Below are positions 8,973 through 19,844 of a stretch of 64,000 nucleotides of DNA, one piece after another. The stretch spans positions 1 through 64,000 of the forward strand of contig NZ_CABVQC010000046.1 in assembly GCF_902499175.1 (NCBI RefSeq). The letters are read 5' to 3'. How positions within the stretch are numbered: position 1 is the stretch's first letter; each line of letters begins with the position of its first letter. This DNA comes from Burkholderia aenigmatica (GTDB taxonomy: Bacteria > Pseudomonadota > Gammaproteobacteria > Burkholderiales > Burkholderiaceae). The notes below the pieces were generated by a model. The model searched no databases and was not told where the DNA came from. It saw only the letters and a list, made by a program, of their open reading frames with translations. The position numbers and the translations under genes were made by a program.

Positions 8973-9992
8973 CGCGCTGCCCGGCGCAAGCGTTTGAAGG
9001 AAATCGTCTACGGTCGGATAGCGCAACGTCACGCACAATTCGGCCTTGAGCCGTGCGTTGGACAGGCGCCGCGACTCGCGCATGAACGACAGCAGCGTCG
9101 GTTCGAGCTGACGCTCGGCATCCGCGCGGCTGACGCGTGGCGGCTTCGGCAAGCCGAGCACCTGCGCGACCCGGTCGAAATACTCCCCCATCCGCAGTTC
9201 GCTGTCGTCCGACGCATGCACGGCGCGCGCCGGCTTGCCGCGTTCGGCCGCACGGCGCAGGATCGCCGCGAGATCGTCCGCGTGGATGTGGTTCGTGTAG
9301 ACGTCGTCGGCCGGCTCGAGCGCCGGCGTGCCGCGCTCGAGCCGCGCGACCGGCAGACGGTTCGCCGCGTAGATGCCCGGAATGCGCACGATGCGCGCGG
9401 ACAGCACGCCGCGCACCGTCGCCGCGCGCAGTTGCCGCTCGGCCGACACGCGCCGGAATGCCCGCGGATTCGCGGGGCGCAGCGGATGCGTTTCGTCGAT
9501 GCGTGCGCCGCCGCAGTCGCCGTAAACGCCCGTCGTACTGGCGTAGACGAGCCTCGGCGCACGAAGACCGTCGGGTACAATACGCGCTGCCCGAACGGGC
9601 GCACCGGCCTGTCGGGCAGCGGTGCGCAGCGTTCGGAGCCGGCCGACCGCCGATGCCGACGGCACCGGTGGCCGTCGCGCAGGCACGGTCGTTGCGGCGA
9701 TCAGCGCACGTGTGCGCCGATCGTCGCGGCCGTCGGACTGCGGCGGCGCGAGATGCAGGATCGTGCGGGCCAGACCCGCGAGGCGGCCGAGCGTCGCGCG
9801 GCGATCGAGGTCGCCGACGATCGGCGTCGCGCCCGCAGCGCGCAGTTCGTCGCGGCGGGCCGGGTGGCTCGTCAGCGCGAAGATCCGCAGGTTGCGGTGC
9901 GTGTCGCGCCATTGCGCGACGCAGCGCATGCCGACGTCGCCGCAGCCGACGATCAGTGCGCGCGGCCGGCGCAGGATTCGAGTCGCGATCAT
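8955..9992 (-). CDS. NAD-dependent epimerase/dehydratase family protein
   Basis: A 345-residue protein from the ATG at 9990-9992. A GTG 24 bp further out is possible, but neither start has a clear ribosome site. The N-terminus has the nucleotide motif GCGDVG at residues 16-21, and the mid-region has YASTTGVYG around 150-158, the conserved serine/threonine segment of extended SDRs. The canonical YxxxK is not evident: the matching segment reads FRRVSAERQL. It resembles YeeZ-type proteins of unknown substrate. It overlaps the small membrane-protein gene end to end. Confidence 0.82.
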   Translation of the reverse strand: MIATRILRRPRALIVGCGDVGMRCVAQWRDTHRNLRIFALTSHPARRDELRAAGATPIVGDLDRRATLGRLAGLARTILHLAPPQSDGRDDRRTRALIAATTVPARRPPVPSASAVGRLRTLRTAARQAGAPVRAARIVPDGLRAPRLVYASTTGVYGDCGGARIDETHPLRPANPRAFRRVSAERQLRAATVRGVLSARIVRIPGIYAANRLPVARLERGTPALEPADDVYTNHIHADDLAAILRRAAERGKPARAVHASDDSELRMGEYFDRVAQVLGLPKPPRVSRADAERQLEPTLLSFMRESRRLSNARLKAELCVTLRYPTVDDFLQTLAPGSASGERR

Positions 9993-10017
9993 GTTGGTTG
10001 CGAAATCAGTAGCCACC

Positions 10018-10034
10018 GTTGCGCGACGCGCAAC
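10018..10034. repeat. Perfect 7-bp inverted repeat in divergent promoter
   Basis: GTTGCGC GAC GCGCAAC lies between the divergent starts of the epimerase-like gene and the ferredoxin-reductase gene. Symmetry and position suit a dimeric regulator's operator, but a GC-rich palindrome this short can arise by chance. Confidence 0.35.
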
Positions 10035-10099
10035 GGGCTTGCATTGTAGCTGCCGTGCGCGATATGCACGGTCCCCACATTTTGTTCTAGTTTGGTTCT

Positions 10100-11131
10100 A
10101 TGGCATTCAACGTCACTCTCAAGCAAAGCGGCCGGCAATTCCAGGTCGAGTCGGATGAAACCGTGCTGGCGGCTGCGCTGCGCCAGAACGTCCATCTGCC
10201 GTACGGCTGCAAGAACGGCGCGTGCGGCTCCTGCAAGGGCCAGATCGTGTCGGGCCAGATCGAACAGGGCCCGCACGCCGCGTCGGCACTGTCCAACGAC
10301 GAGCGCACGCGCGGTCTCGCGCTGCTGTGCTGCTCGAAGGCGCAGTGCGATCTCGAGATCGACGTGCGCGAAATCGCCGGCGTCGACGGCGTGCAGGTCA
10401 AGAAGCTGCCGTGCCGGATCGCCGCGCTCGAACGCAAGGCCGACGACGTGATGGTCGTGAAGCTGCAGTTGCCCGCCAACGAACGCCTGCAGTATCTCGC
10501 CGGCCAGTACGTCGAGTTCATCCTGAAGGACGGCTCGCGCCGCAGCTACTCGATGGCGAACGCACCGCACGAGGAAGGCCCGATCGAGCTGCACATCCGT
10601 CACATGCCGGGCGGCAAGTTCACCGACCACGTGTTCGGCGCAATGAAGGAGCGCGACATCCTGCGCTTCGAAGGCCCGCTCGGCACGTTCTTCCTGCGTG
10701 AAGATTCCGACAAGCCGATCGTGCTGCTCGCATCGGGCACGGGCTTCGCGCCGATCAAGGCGATCATCGAGCACGTGAAGCACACGGGCATCACGCGCCC
10801 GATGACGCTCTACTGGGGCGCGCGCCGCAAGAAGGACATCTATCTCGACGAGCTGGCCGAGCAGTGGGCACGCGAAATCCCGAACTTCAAGTACGTGCCG
10901 GTGCTCTCCGAGCCGGACGCCGGCGATCAGTGGACGGGCCGCACGGGCTTCGTCCATCGCGCGGTGATCGAGGACCTGCCCGATCTGTCGGCCCACCAGG
11001 TGTACGCGTGCGGCGCGCCGGTGATGGTCGAATCCGCGCAGCGCGACTTCACGCAGCACCACGCGCTGCCGGCCGACGAGTTCTATGCGGACTCGTTCAC
11101 GAGCGCCGCCGATCTCGCGCATCCGGTCTAA
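10100..11131 (+). CDS. 2Fe-2S flavin reductase (CDP-6-deoxy-delta-3,4-glucoseen reductase-like)
   Basis: A 343-residue electron-transfer protein in three parts. A plant-type ferredoxin domain has Cys37, Cys42, Cys45 and Cys77 or 78 (YGCKNGACGSC, LLCCSK). An FAD-binding barrel has RRSYS at 147-151. An NAD(P)-binding domain has GTGFAPIK at 213-220. The order resembles the E3 reductase of dideoxysugar synthesis, but no sugar-nucleotide genes are nearby, so the usual family name is probably wrong for its role. It may be a general reductase for an unlinked oxygenase or iron-sulfur enzyme. Confidence 0.88.
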   Translation: MAFNVTLKQSGRQFQVESDETVLAAALRQNVHLPYGCKNGACGSCKGQIVSGQIEQGPHAASALSNDERTRGLALLCCSKAQCDLEIDVREIAGVDGVQVKKLPCRIAALERKADDVMVVKLQLPANERLQYLAGQYVEFILKDGSRRSYSMANAPHEEGPIELHIRHMPGGKFTDHVFGAMKERDILRFEGPLGTFFLREDSDKPIVLLASGTGFAPIKAIIEHVKHTGITRPMTLYWGARRKKDIYLDELAEQWAREIPNFKYVPVLSEPDAGDQWTGRTGFVHRAVIEDLPDLSAHQVYACGAPVMVESAQRDFTQHHALPADEFYADSFTSAADLAHPV

Positions 11132-11160
11132 GACCCGCGCACCCGCTTACGGCACTGCGC

Positions 11161-11190
11161 GCCGCGATGTCACATCCGTGGCATCGCGGC
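11161..11190 (+). terminator. Strong hairpin after the reductase gene
   Basis: A perfect 9-bp stem, GCCGCGATG with CATCGCGGC, surrounds a 12-nt loop 29 bp beyond the reductase stop codon. Only GGTTTA follows, so it is a weak intrinsic terminator at best. Its loop includes CCGTGG, complementary to the 5' arm of the terminator at 11359. Confidence 0.4.
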
Positions 11191-11217
11191 GGTTTACAGT
11201 GAGGCGCGGGATGCCTT

Positions 11218-11313
11218 ATGCTTGCGCACATGAACTGCTTCCTGTCCGCCCTTCGACGTCGCCGCTCGCCGCTCCGCCCGGATGCCGCAGGCTCGTCACG
11301 GACTCGCGCGTAA
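11218..11313 (+). CDS. Putative arginine-rich leader peptide before argD
   Basis: An open frame of 31 codons plus stop starts at ATG 11218, with an internal ATG at 11230. It encodes four consecutive arginines (codons CGA CGT CGC CGC at 11254-11265) and further arginines, seven in all after the second ATG, and stops at TAA 11311-11313. A GAGGCGCGGG purine stretch lies at 11201-11210. A terminator and then argD follow. The arrangement is what a transcription-attenuation leader would look like, but arginine-rich frames are common by chance in GC-rich DNA. Confidence 0.3.
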   Translation: MLAHMNCFLSALRRRRSPLRPDAAGSSRTRA

Positions 11314-11358
11314 CCCCCGCACTGCTTCACCGGTTACGCACAAGCTGTTCGACCCACC

Positions 11359-11383
11359 AGCCACGGCCTTCCGTGGCTTTTTT
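11359..11383 (+). terminator. Rho-independent terminator upstream of argD
   Basis: Stem AGCCACGG / CCGTGGCT with loop CCTT is followed by TTTTT (11379-11383). It sits 228 bp after the previous gene and 41 bp before the argD start, so it would stop transcripts before argD rather than after a gene. It may be an attenuator or the end of a small RNA. Confidence 0.75.
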
Positions 11384-11424
11384 ATTGCCTGTTTCCCTTT
11401 CAACGTCCGCTGGAGTCTGCTGCC

Positions 11425-12609
11425 ATGCCCCTGAACGATTATCCGATCGACTCGCTGATGTACATCACGAACCGCCCCGACATCGTGTTTACGCACGGCA
11501 AGGGTTCGTGGCTCTACGATCACACCGGCAAGCGCTATCTGGACTTCATCCAGGGCTGGGCCGTCAACAGCCTCGGCCACTGCAACGACGGCATCGTCGA
11601 AGCACTCAAGACGCAGGCGGAAAAGCTGCTGAACCCGTCGCCCGCGTTCTACAACGAACCGATGGCGAAGCTCGCGGGCCTGCTCACGCAGCACAGCGTG
11701 TTCGACAAGGTGTTCTTCACGAACAGCGGCGCGGAAGCGAACGAAGGCGCGATCAAGCTCGCACGCAAGTGGGGCCGCAAGTTCAAGAACGGCGCGTACG
11801 AGATCATCACGTTCGACCACAGCTTCCACGGCCGCACGCTCGCGACGATGTCGGCCAGCGGCAAGCCGGGCTGGGACACGATCTACGCGCCGCAGGTGCC
11901 GGGCTTCCCGAAGGCCGAACTGAACGACATCAACTCGGTCGAGAAGCTGATCACCGACAAGACCGTCGCGGTGATGCTCGAGCCGATCCAGGGCGAAGGC
12001 GGCGTGATTCCGGCGACGCGTGAATTCATGCAGGCGCTGCGCGCACTGACGAAGCAGCACAACCTGCTGCTGATCGTCGACGAAGTGCAAAGCGGCTGCG
12101 GCCGTGCAGGCACGCTGTTCGCGTACGAACTGTCCGGCATCGAGCCGGATGTCATGACGCTCGCGAAAGGCATCGGCGGCGGCGCTCCGCTCGGCGCGCT
12201 GCTGTCGAAGGCCGAGTTTGCGGTGTTCGAGGCCGGCGACCAGGGCGGCACGTACAACGGCAACCCGCTGATGACGGCGGTCGGCTACTCGGTGATCTCG
12301 CAGCTCGTCGCGCCGGGCTTCCTCGAAGGCGTGCGTGAGCGCAGCGAATACCTGAAGCGCAAGCTGCTCGAGCTGTCGGAAGAGCGCGGCTTCGAAGGCG
12401 AACGCGGCGAAGGCCTGCTGCGCGCGCTGCTGCTCGGCAAGGACATCGGCCCGCAGATCGTCGAGAAGGCGCGCGACATGCAGCCCGACGGCCTGCTGTT
12501 GAACGCCGCGCGGCCGAACCTGCTGCGCTTCATGCCCGCACTGAACGTGACGACCGACGAAATCGACCAGATGATGGCGATGCTGCGGTCGATTCTCGAC
12601 ACGCTCTAA
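11425..12609 (+). CDS. argD: Acetylornithine aminotransferase
   Basis: A 394-residue class-III PLP aminotransferase. SGAE at residues 101-104 belongs to the PLP phosphate site, Asp219 is in LLIVDEVQSG, and the PLP lysine is Lys248 in TLAKGIGGGAPLGA. The length and the F-x-H-G-R segment are typical of acetylornithine/succinylornithine transaminases. The reaction moves the amino group between N-acetylornithine and 2-oxoglutarate in arginine synthesis, and many members also act in lysine synthesis or arginine breakdown. A GNAT gene follows 13 bp on. The long leader upstream suggests regulated transcription. Confidence 0.88.
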   Translation: MPLNDYPIDSLMYITNRPDIVFTHGKGSWLYDHTGKRYLDFIQGWAVNSLGHCNDGIVEALKTQAEKLLNPSPAFYNEPMAKLAGLLTQHSVFDKVFFTNSGAEANEGAIKLARKWGRKFKNGAYEIITFDHSFHGRTLATMSASGKPGWDTIYAPQVPGFPKAELNDINSVEKLITDKTVAVMLEPIQGEGGVIPATREFMQALRALTKQHNLLLIVDEVQSGCGRAGTLFAYELSGIEPDVMTLAKGIGGGAPLGALLSKAEFAVFEAGDQGGTYNGNPLMTAVGYSVISQLVAPGFLEGVRERSEYLKRKLLELSEERGFEGERGEGLLRALLLGKDIGPQIVEKARDMQPDGLLLNAARPNLLRFMPALNVTTDEIDQMMAMLRSILDTL

Positions 12610-12622
12610 GGAGACCGCCGCG

Positions 12623-13078
12623 ATGGATGCCGCCGCCGATGCTGTCGCAATCCGCCCGTTCGAACGCGCCGACACCGATGCCGTGCTCGCGGTATGGCGC
12701 GACGCGTTCCCGCAGTACGAAGACGCGGACGCGCCGCCGCACCGCGATCCGCTGCGATCGATCGCGCTGAAGCTCGCGACGCAGCCGGAACTGTTCTTCG
12801 TCGCGACCTGCGGCGCGCGCGTGGTCGGCACGCTGATGGCAGGTTTCGACGGACATCGCGGCTGGCTCTACTCGTTCGGCGTATCGAACGACGCGCGGCG
12901 GCTCGGCATCGGCCGCGCACTGATCGCGCATGCGGAACGCGCGCTCGCCGCGCGCGGCTGCCTGAAGATCAACCTGCAGGTGCTGCCCGGCAACGACGAC
13001 GCGTGCCGCTTCTATGCGGCACTCGGCTATCGCGTCGAGGAACGCATCTCGTTCGGCAAGACGCTGCCGGCCGCATGA
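12623..13078 (+). CDS. GNAT-family acetyltransferase (YpeA-like)
   Basis: A 151-residue N-acetyltransferase. Its acetyl-CoA loop is RRLGIGRALI (about residues 93-102), and it ends with NDDACRFYAALGYRVEE, a standard GNAT C-terminal motif. It resembles YpeA. It starts 13 bp after argD with its own ribosome site (AAGGAG), so the two probably share a transcript. The substrate is unknown. Confidence 0.85.
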   Translation: MDAAADAVAIRPFERADTDAVLAVWRDAFPQYEDADAPPHRDPLRSIALKLATQPELFFVATCGARVVGTLMAGFDGHRGWLYSFGVSNDARRLGIGRALIAHAERALAARGCLKINLQVLPGNDDACRFYAALGYRVEERISFGKTLPAA

Positions 13079-13102
13079 AGCCAAGGCCGGCAGCCGGCCC
13101 GC

Positions 13103-13774
13103 TCAGCGCGTGATCGGCCCCGCGCCCGGCAGCGGATTGCCGAGCGCGTCGGTCGGCACGGCCTGCTGCTCGAACGCGGCGAAATACGCGGCCCACTGCG
13201 TGTCGCTCACGCGCACGATCAGCGCACCGTCCTGCCAGATGTCGTTGTGGTCGTTGTGGTCGTCGCCCGCACGGTGCAGGTAGTTCGAGCCGGTCGAACC
13301 CTGGTTCATGTGCGTGTCGTGAATACCGTTGCCTTCCGAATACGAGCGGCCGAACACGACGACGTCGAGCCCCTGCGACTGCGCTGCGTTCACGAGCCGC
13401 AGCAGCGACGGAATCGGCTCCTGATTCTCGGTACCGTCCATCACGGCGCTCGGGCGCCACGCCCCCGTTTCGTTCAGGATGTCGCTGCGCATGTAGTCGA
13501 GCGCGGGCAACGCGGCCTGCCCCGTCAGGTCCGTATAGCCTTCGGCCGCGGCTGCGAGCGTCTGCGTGATCGGGTGGTGGAAATCGTAGACGAGCTTGTA
13601 GTTCAGCAGGTCGTCCGCGTCGCTGGTGCCGACGTTGATCGCGACGTCCCAGTTGCCGCCCGGCAACGCGAGCGTCAGGTGGATGTGATACTGGATCTCG
13701 CTGCCGTGCGGAGAGCCCTTCAGCTTCGCCACCGATGTCACCTTCGCCTTTACGAAACCGTAGTCCAGACTCAT
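13103..13774 (-). CDS. DUF2278 (YukJ-like) family protein
   Basis: This 223-residue protein opens with MSLDYGFVKAKV and carries the family signature IHDTHMNQGS near residue 175, with flanking acidic and histidine residues (GDDHNDHND) that could bind metal. No signal peptide or membrane helix is seen. The family occurs in scattered bacteria and has no established reaction. The gene stands alone, converging on the GNAT gene. Confidence 0.82.
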   Translation of the reverse strand: MSLDYGFVKAKVTSVAKLKGSPHGSEIQYHIHLTLALPGGNWDVAINVGTSDADDLLNYKLVYDFHHPITQTLAAAAEGYTDLTGQAALPALDYMRSDILNETGAWRPSAVMDGTENQEPIPSLLRLVNAAQSQGLDVVVFGRSYSEGNGIHDTHMNQGSTGSNYLHRAGDDHNDHNDIWQDGALIVRVSDTQWAAYFAAFEQQAVPTDALGNPLPGAGPITR

Positions 13775-13943
13775 GCGTGCTCTCCGTGTCCCGATGGGCC
13801 GTCGATGCTACCCGGCCCGTGTGTCGGTTTGCGGGCGACCGGCTGCCGGCGGCCACCCCATCGTTCCCGCGCCGCGGGTGCGGCGCAACAGTCGAATGGA
13901 GTCGCGTCCGCCCGCACAAGTTCGACCCGAATCGCGTGACACG

Positions 13944-13978
13944 AAAAAAAAGGCTGTCACGGCATTCCGTGACAGCCT
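13944..13978 (-). terminator. Terminator of the liv operon
   Basis: A perfect 12-bp stem (AGGCTGTCACGG / CCGTGACAGCCT) with a 4-nt loop is followed, on the minus strand, by seven T. It lies 70 bp past the livF stop and ends the livHMGF transcript. Confidence 0.88.
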
Positions 13979-14047
13979 TTCGAAAGCCCGTGTGAGACGC
14001 GCCCGGCATCTGCCGTCACGCGCCACCGGGCCCGCTCATTCACTCAC

Positions 14048-14763
<716 letters not shown>

Positions 14764-14764
<1 letters not shown>

Positions 14765-15540
14765 CAGTGCACCCCTGCGCCGAGATATGCCTCAATCACC
14801 TTCGGATTCTTCTGCACGTCCTGCGGCAGACCCTCGGCGATCACCTTGCCGTAATCGAGCACCGTCATCCGGTTGCACAGCCCCATCACGAGCTTCACGT
14901 CGTGCTCGATCAGGAGAATCGTGCGGCCGTCCGAGCGGATCTTGTCGAGCAGGCGCGTGAGTTCGACCTTCTCGGTCGCGTTCATCCCGGCCGCCGGCTC
15001 GTCGAGCGCGAGCAGCTTCGGGTCGGTGGCCAGTGCGCGCGCGATCTCGAGACGGCGCTGGTGGCCGTACGACAGGTTGCGCGACGTGTAGTCGGCGTAC
15101 TGCAGCACGCCGACGTATTCGAGCAGCTCGATCGCGCGTTCCTTGATCTCGCGCTCTTCCTGGCGTTCGGCCGGCGTCTGGAACACCGCGCCCAGCAGCC
15201 CGTGCTTGGTGCGCACGTGGCGGCCCACCATCACGTTCTCGAGGGCCGTCATCCCGCCGAACAGGCGGATGTTCTGGAACGTACGTGCGATGCCCGTCTT
15301 CGCGACCTGATGCACCGCGGTCGGCTTGTATTCCGTGCCGTCGAGCTTGAACTCGCCGGAGTCCGGCGTGTAAAGGCCCGTGATCACGTTGAAGAACGTC
15401 GTCTTGCCGGCGCCGTTCGGGCCGATCAGCCCGTAGATCTCGCCTTCCTTGATCTGGAGGCCGACGTCGGACAGTGCCTGCAGGCCACCGAAGCGCTTGT
15501 TCACGCCTTTGACGGACAGTCGGATTTGTTTGTCGCTCAT
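14764..15540 (-). CDS. livG: Branched-chain amino acid ABC transporter ATPase LivG
   Basis: A 258-residue ABC ATPase with Walker A GPNGAGKTT near residues 39-47, the signature LSYGHQRRLE, and Walker B LLALDEPAAGM. The signature LSYGxQR and a C-terminal stretch (EGLPQDVQKNPKVIEAYLG) are LivG hallmarks. It pairs with LivF under the two membrane subunits. It lies 24 bp after livM in the operon. Confidence 0.95.
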
Positions 15541-15564
15541 GTGTGTATCCCCAGTGTCCGTAGG

Positions 15565-16734
<1,170 letters not shown>

Positions 16735-16752
16735 GTTGTTTGCTCCCTTCCG

Positions 16753-17703
16753 TTACGCGCGATCCGCGACACGTTCGCCCAGCAGGCCGGACGGACGGAA
16801 CACCAGTACGATGATCAGCACGATGAAGGCGAACACGTCCTGGTAGTTACTGCCGAATACGCCACCCGTGAGGTTGCCGATGTAACCGGCCCCGAGCTGC
16901 TCGATCAGGCCGAGCAGCACGCCGCCGACCATCGCGCCGCCGAGGTTGCCGATCCCGCCCAGCACCGCGGCCGTGAATGCCTTCATGCCGGGGATGAAGC
17001 CCATGTAGAAGTGCACGTTGCCGTACTCGGACGCGATCATCACGCCGGCCAGCGCGGCGAGCGCGGAGCCGATCATGAACGTCGCGGAGATCACGAAGTT
17101 CGGGTTCACGCCCATCAGGCTCGCGGTGTTCGGGCTTTCGGCGATCGCGCGCATCGCGCGGCCGAGCTTGGTCTTGTGCACGAGCAGCAGCAGGCCACCC
17201 ATCACGATGAACGCCACCGCGATGATCACGATTTCAGTGACCGAGATCACGGCGCCGGGCGTCGTGTCAGTCGCCTTGATCACGTTGATCGGATCGGTCG
17301 GCAGCAATTGCGGGAACGGCAGCGGGTTGCGCGACCAGATGATCATCGCGGCGGTCTGCAGCAGGATCGACACGCCGATCGCGGTGATCAGCGGGGCGAG
17401 GCGCGGTGCGCGACGCAGCGGCCGGTATGCGACCCGTTCGATCGTGAAGCCGACGAACGCACAGACGACTGCGGCGATACCCAGGCCGATCGTCAGCGTC
17501 GCAACGTTGCCGAGTCCGGGGAAGTGGTTCTGCAGCACGGTGATGGCCGACAGGGCGACCATCGCGCCGATCATCAGCACGTCGCCATGCGCGAAGTTGA
17601 TGATGCCGAGAATGCCGTACACCATCGTGTAGCCCAACGCGATGATGGCGTAGACACTGCCGAGCACCAGCCCGTTGAGAACCTGCTGGACGAAAATATC
17701 CAT
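16753..17703 (-). CDS. livH: Branched-chain amino acid ABC transporter permease LivH
   Basis: This 316-residue permease starts MDIFVQQVLNGLVLGSVYAI, the family's typical N-terminus, and has about eight membrane segments. It contains LGYTMVYGILGIINFAHGD and RAMRAIAESPNTASLMGVN, the coupling loop to the ATPase. It is the first gene of the liv operon. Its promoter must lie in the 210 bp upstream, which also contain the terminator of the eroded binding-protein gene. Confidence 0.95.
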   Translation of the reverse strand: MDIFVQQVLNGLVLGSVYAIIALGYTMVYGILGIINFAHGDVLMIGAMVALSAITVLQNHFPGLGNVATLTIGLGIAAVVCAFVGFTIERVAYRPLRRAPRLAPLITAIGVSILLQTAAMIIWSRNPLPFPQLLPTDPINVIKATDTTPGAVISVTEIVIIAVAFIVMGGLLLLVHKTKLGRAMRAIAESPNTASLMGVNPNFVISATFMIGSALAALAGVMIASEYGNVHFYMGFIPGMKAFTAAVLGGIGNLGGAMVGGVLLGLIEQLGAGYIGNLTGGVFGSNYQDVFAFIVLIIVLVFRPSGLLGERVADRA

Positions 17704-17870
17704 TTAAAGCTCCTTGGCCCGTGCTGCCGGAGGACGTTGCGCCCCGCGGGTAAGCGAGGAATCGCGCCTTCTCGGCGACACTGCGGGTACTAGTCGATAC
17801 CGGTAAGGGTGGATCGTCCCGGCGCGCGCCGCCCGGCCTGTACGGCCGGACCTGCCGCCGGAGCGGATAC

Positions 17871-17900
17871 AAAAACGGCACCGCACTGTTCCGGTGCCGT
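17871..17900 (-). terminator. Terminator after the eroded binding-protein gene
   Basis: Stem ACGGCACCG / CGGTGCCGT with an 8-nt loop is followed by TTTTTG on the minus strand. It separates the remnant gene from livH, so in this layout livHMGF needs its own promoter. Confidence 0.85.
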
Positions 17901-17914
17901 CATGAGTCCCGTCG

Positions 17915-18592
17915 CTAAATCGTCACGACATCGAGGACGGTGTTCGTGGCCTCCTTGAAGTCGTAGGGCAGCATGCCGAGACGGCCATCGTCCGGTTGCC
18001 CGGCATCCGTGCCTTTTTCCGTCCGGTGCGAGGCAAGCCCCGCACCCGGGCAGATCGGATTCCGTGCCGCGCCGCCTCGCAAGGCACCGCGAACGCCGTG
18101 CCCGACATTCGTCAGGACTGCGTCGGAATCCATCGTACGAACCAGACCGCGCGTCGCGACATCATTGCTCGCGGCAACGCGCTGTTTCGTCGAATCGAAT
18201 TGAAAGGGGACCGGCGACATCGGCACGCTGCCCGCATTGCCGGGCACCATGGCCGGCCTGCGTCGATCGGCGCGCACGGTCGCTGTCACGCCACGACCGG
18301 CGGCTTGCGGTGTTGCAACCTGCGTGCCCGCTGCCTGGCCGTTCGCCAGGCCAAGCGCGTTGATTTCCTCGATCGCCAAACGTGCCCCGTTTTCCTTGTC
18401 CTTGCCCAATTGCGCGCTGCGGCACGCGAACGATGCCGCACGACCGGTTCCGGCGACGCGCACGCCGCAGGCCGGCGGTGCCGCGAACACCGCAGCCTCC
18501 CTGCCCGCCCCGTCGTCGCTCTTTTTGCTGCAGCCGGCAAGCATTGCAACCGGTGCGGCGACGGACACGGCGTAAGCCAACTTCACGTGCAT
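17915..18592 (-). pseudogene. Eroded LivJ/LivK-type amino acid binding protein gene
   Basis: A 225-codon open frame keeps both ends of a branched-chain amino acid binding protein but not the middle. The N-terminus MHVKLAYAVSVAAPVAMLAGC is a lipoprotein signal with lipobox Cys21, and LGKDKENGARLAIEEINALG matches the family. The C-terminus YDFKEATNTVLDVV matches the usual end. Normal members have about 370-380 residues; around 150 are missing and the rest is scrambled. The start (ATG 18590-18592) keeps a good ribosome site and the gene keeps a terminator. It is probably a decaying paralogue that once served livHMGF, and no intact copy is in the window. Confidence 0.75.
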
Positions 18593-18805
18593 TGAATGGT
18601 CTCCCGCGCCTTGCCAAAACCCGATTTCAAAGCCATTCAGGCCTGAAAACGGGCGCATTGTAACTCCATTTATAGGACGCCAATAATCCTGATTCGATGG
18701 GGTTTTCCTGCATTGCAACCAAATTTGAGAGACGCTTGGAAGCGCGAAGAGCAACCTAGTTGCACCATTAGTCCGAATAATGGTTGCGATTGGAATTTCG
18801 ACAGG

Positions 18806-18834
18806 CAAAAAAAAGCGCGCCGGGAGGCGCGCTT
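18806..18834 (-). terminator. Terminator of fkpB-ispH
   Basis: A 9-bp stem (AAGCGCGCC / GGCGCGCTT, loop GGGA) is followed on the minus strand by a T run, 28 bp past the ispH stop. Confidence 0.88.
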
Positions 18835-18861
18835 CGGTGTTCCGCAGATGCGATGCGGCAA

Positions 18862-19842
18862 TCAGGCGGCGGGCGGCAGGTTCAACCCGCGCGGCAGCGG
18901 AAACGACACGTTTTCCTCAATGCCGTCGAGCGCGCGAACGTTGCGCACGCCGAGTTCGCGCAGCCGCGCGATCACGGCCTGGGCGAGCACTTCGGGCGCC
19001 GACGCGCCGGCCGTCACGCCGATGCGGCGCTTGCCTGCGACCCATGCCGGATCGATCTGGTCGGGCGCATCGACCATGTATGCATCCACACCGCGCTTCT
19101 CGGCCACTTCGCGCAGACGGCTCGAATTCGAACTGTTCGGGCTGCCGACGACGATCACGACATCGCACTGCGGCGCCATGAACTTCACCGCATCCTGGCG
19201 GTTCTGCGTCGCGTAGCAGATGTCCTGCTTCTTCGGCTCGCGGATCTTCGGATACTTGGCCTTCAGCGCCCCGATGATCTCGGCTGCGTCGTCGACCGAC
19301 AGCGTCGTCTGCGTGACGAGCGCGATGCGCTCGGGATCGGCGAGTTCGAGCTTCTGCACGTCCTCGACGCTCTCGACGAGATGCATGCCGCGCTCGACCT
19401 GCCCCATCGTGCCCTCGACTTCCGGATGCCCCTTGTGCCCGATCATGACGATGTCGACGCCGTCCTGGCGCATCTTCGCCACCTCGACGTGCACCTTCGT
19501 GACGAGCGGGCAGGTTGCGTCGTAAATGCGCAACCCGCGCACGTCCGCCTCGTCGCGCACGGCCTTCGATACACCGTGCGCGCTGAAGATCACGGTATTG
19601 CCGGCCGGCACTTCCTCGAGTTCCTCGACGAAGATCGCGCCTTTCTTCTTCAGATCCTCGACCACGTATTTGTTGTGGACGATCTCGTGACGAACGTAGA
19701 TCGGCGCACCGTGCATCGCGATGGCGCGTTCGACGATCTCGATCGCGCGATCGACACCCGCGCAGAAACCGCGCGGCTGGGCCAGCAGGATTTCGGCATC
19801 GGCTGCGACGGTCTGCCCGGACAGCGTATCGGTGGTGCTCAT
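18862..19842 (-). CDS. ispH: 4-hydroxy-3-methylbut-2-enyl diphosphate reductase
   Basis: A 326-residue IspH/LytB. Three cysteines that hold the iron-sulfur cluster are visible: Cys27 in [11 protein letters not shown], Cys111 in [11 protein letters not shown] and Cys209 in [10 protein letters not shown]. Conserved [14 protein letters not shown] and [10 protein letters not shown] segments are present. It makes IPP and DMAPP from HMBPP, the last step of the non-mevalonate isoprenoid pathway. It follows fkpB by 2 bp, the same order as in E. coli. Confidence 0.97.
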   Translation of the reverse strand: MSTTDTLSGQTVAADAEILLAQPRGFCAGVDRAIEIVERAIAMHGAPIYVRHEIVHNKYVVEDLKKKGAIFVEELEEVPAGNTVIFSAHGVSKAVRDEADVRGLRIYDATCPLVTKVHVEVAKMRQDGVDIVMIGHKGHPEVEGTMGQVERGMHLVESVEDVQKLELADPERIALVTQTTLSVDDAAEIIGALKAKYPKIREPKKQDICYATQNRQDAVKFMAPQCDVVIVVGSPNSSNSSRLREVAEKRGVDAYMVDAPDQIDPAWVAGKRRIGVTAGASAPEVLAQAVIARLRELGVRNVRALDGIEENVSFPLPRGLNLPPAA

Positions 19843-19844
19843 GA

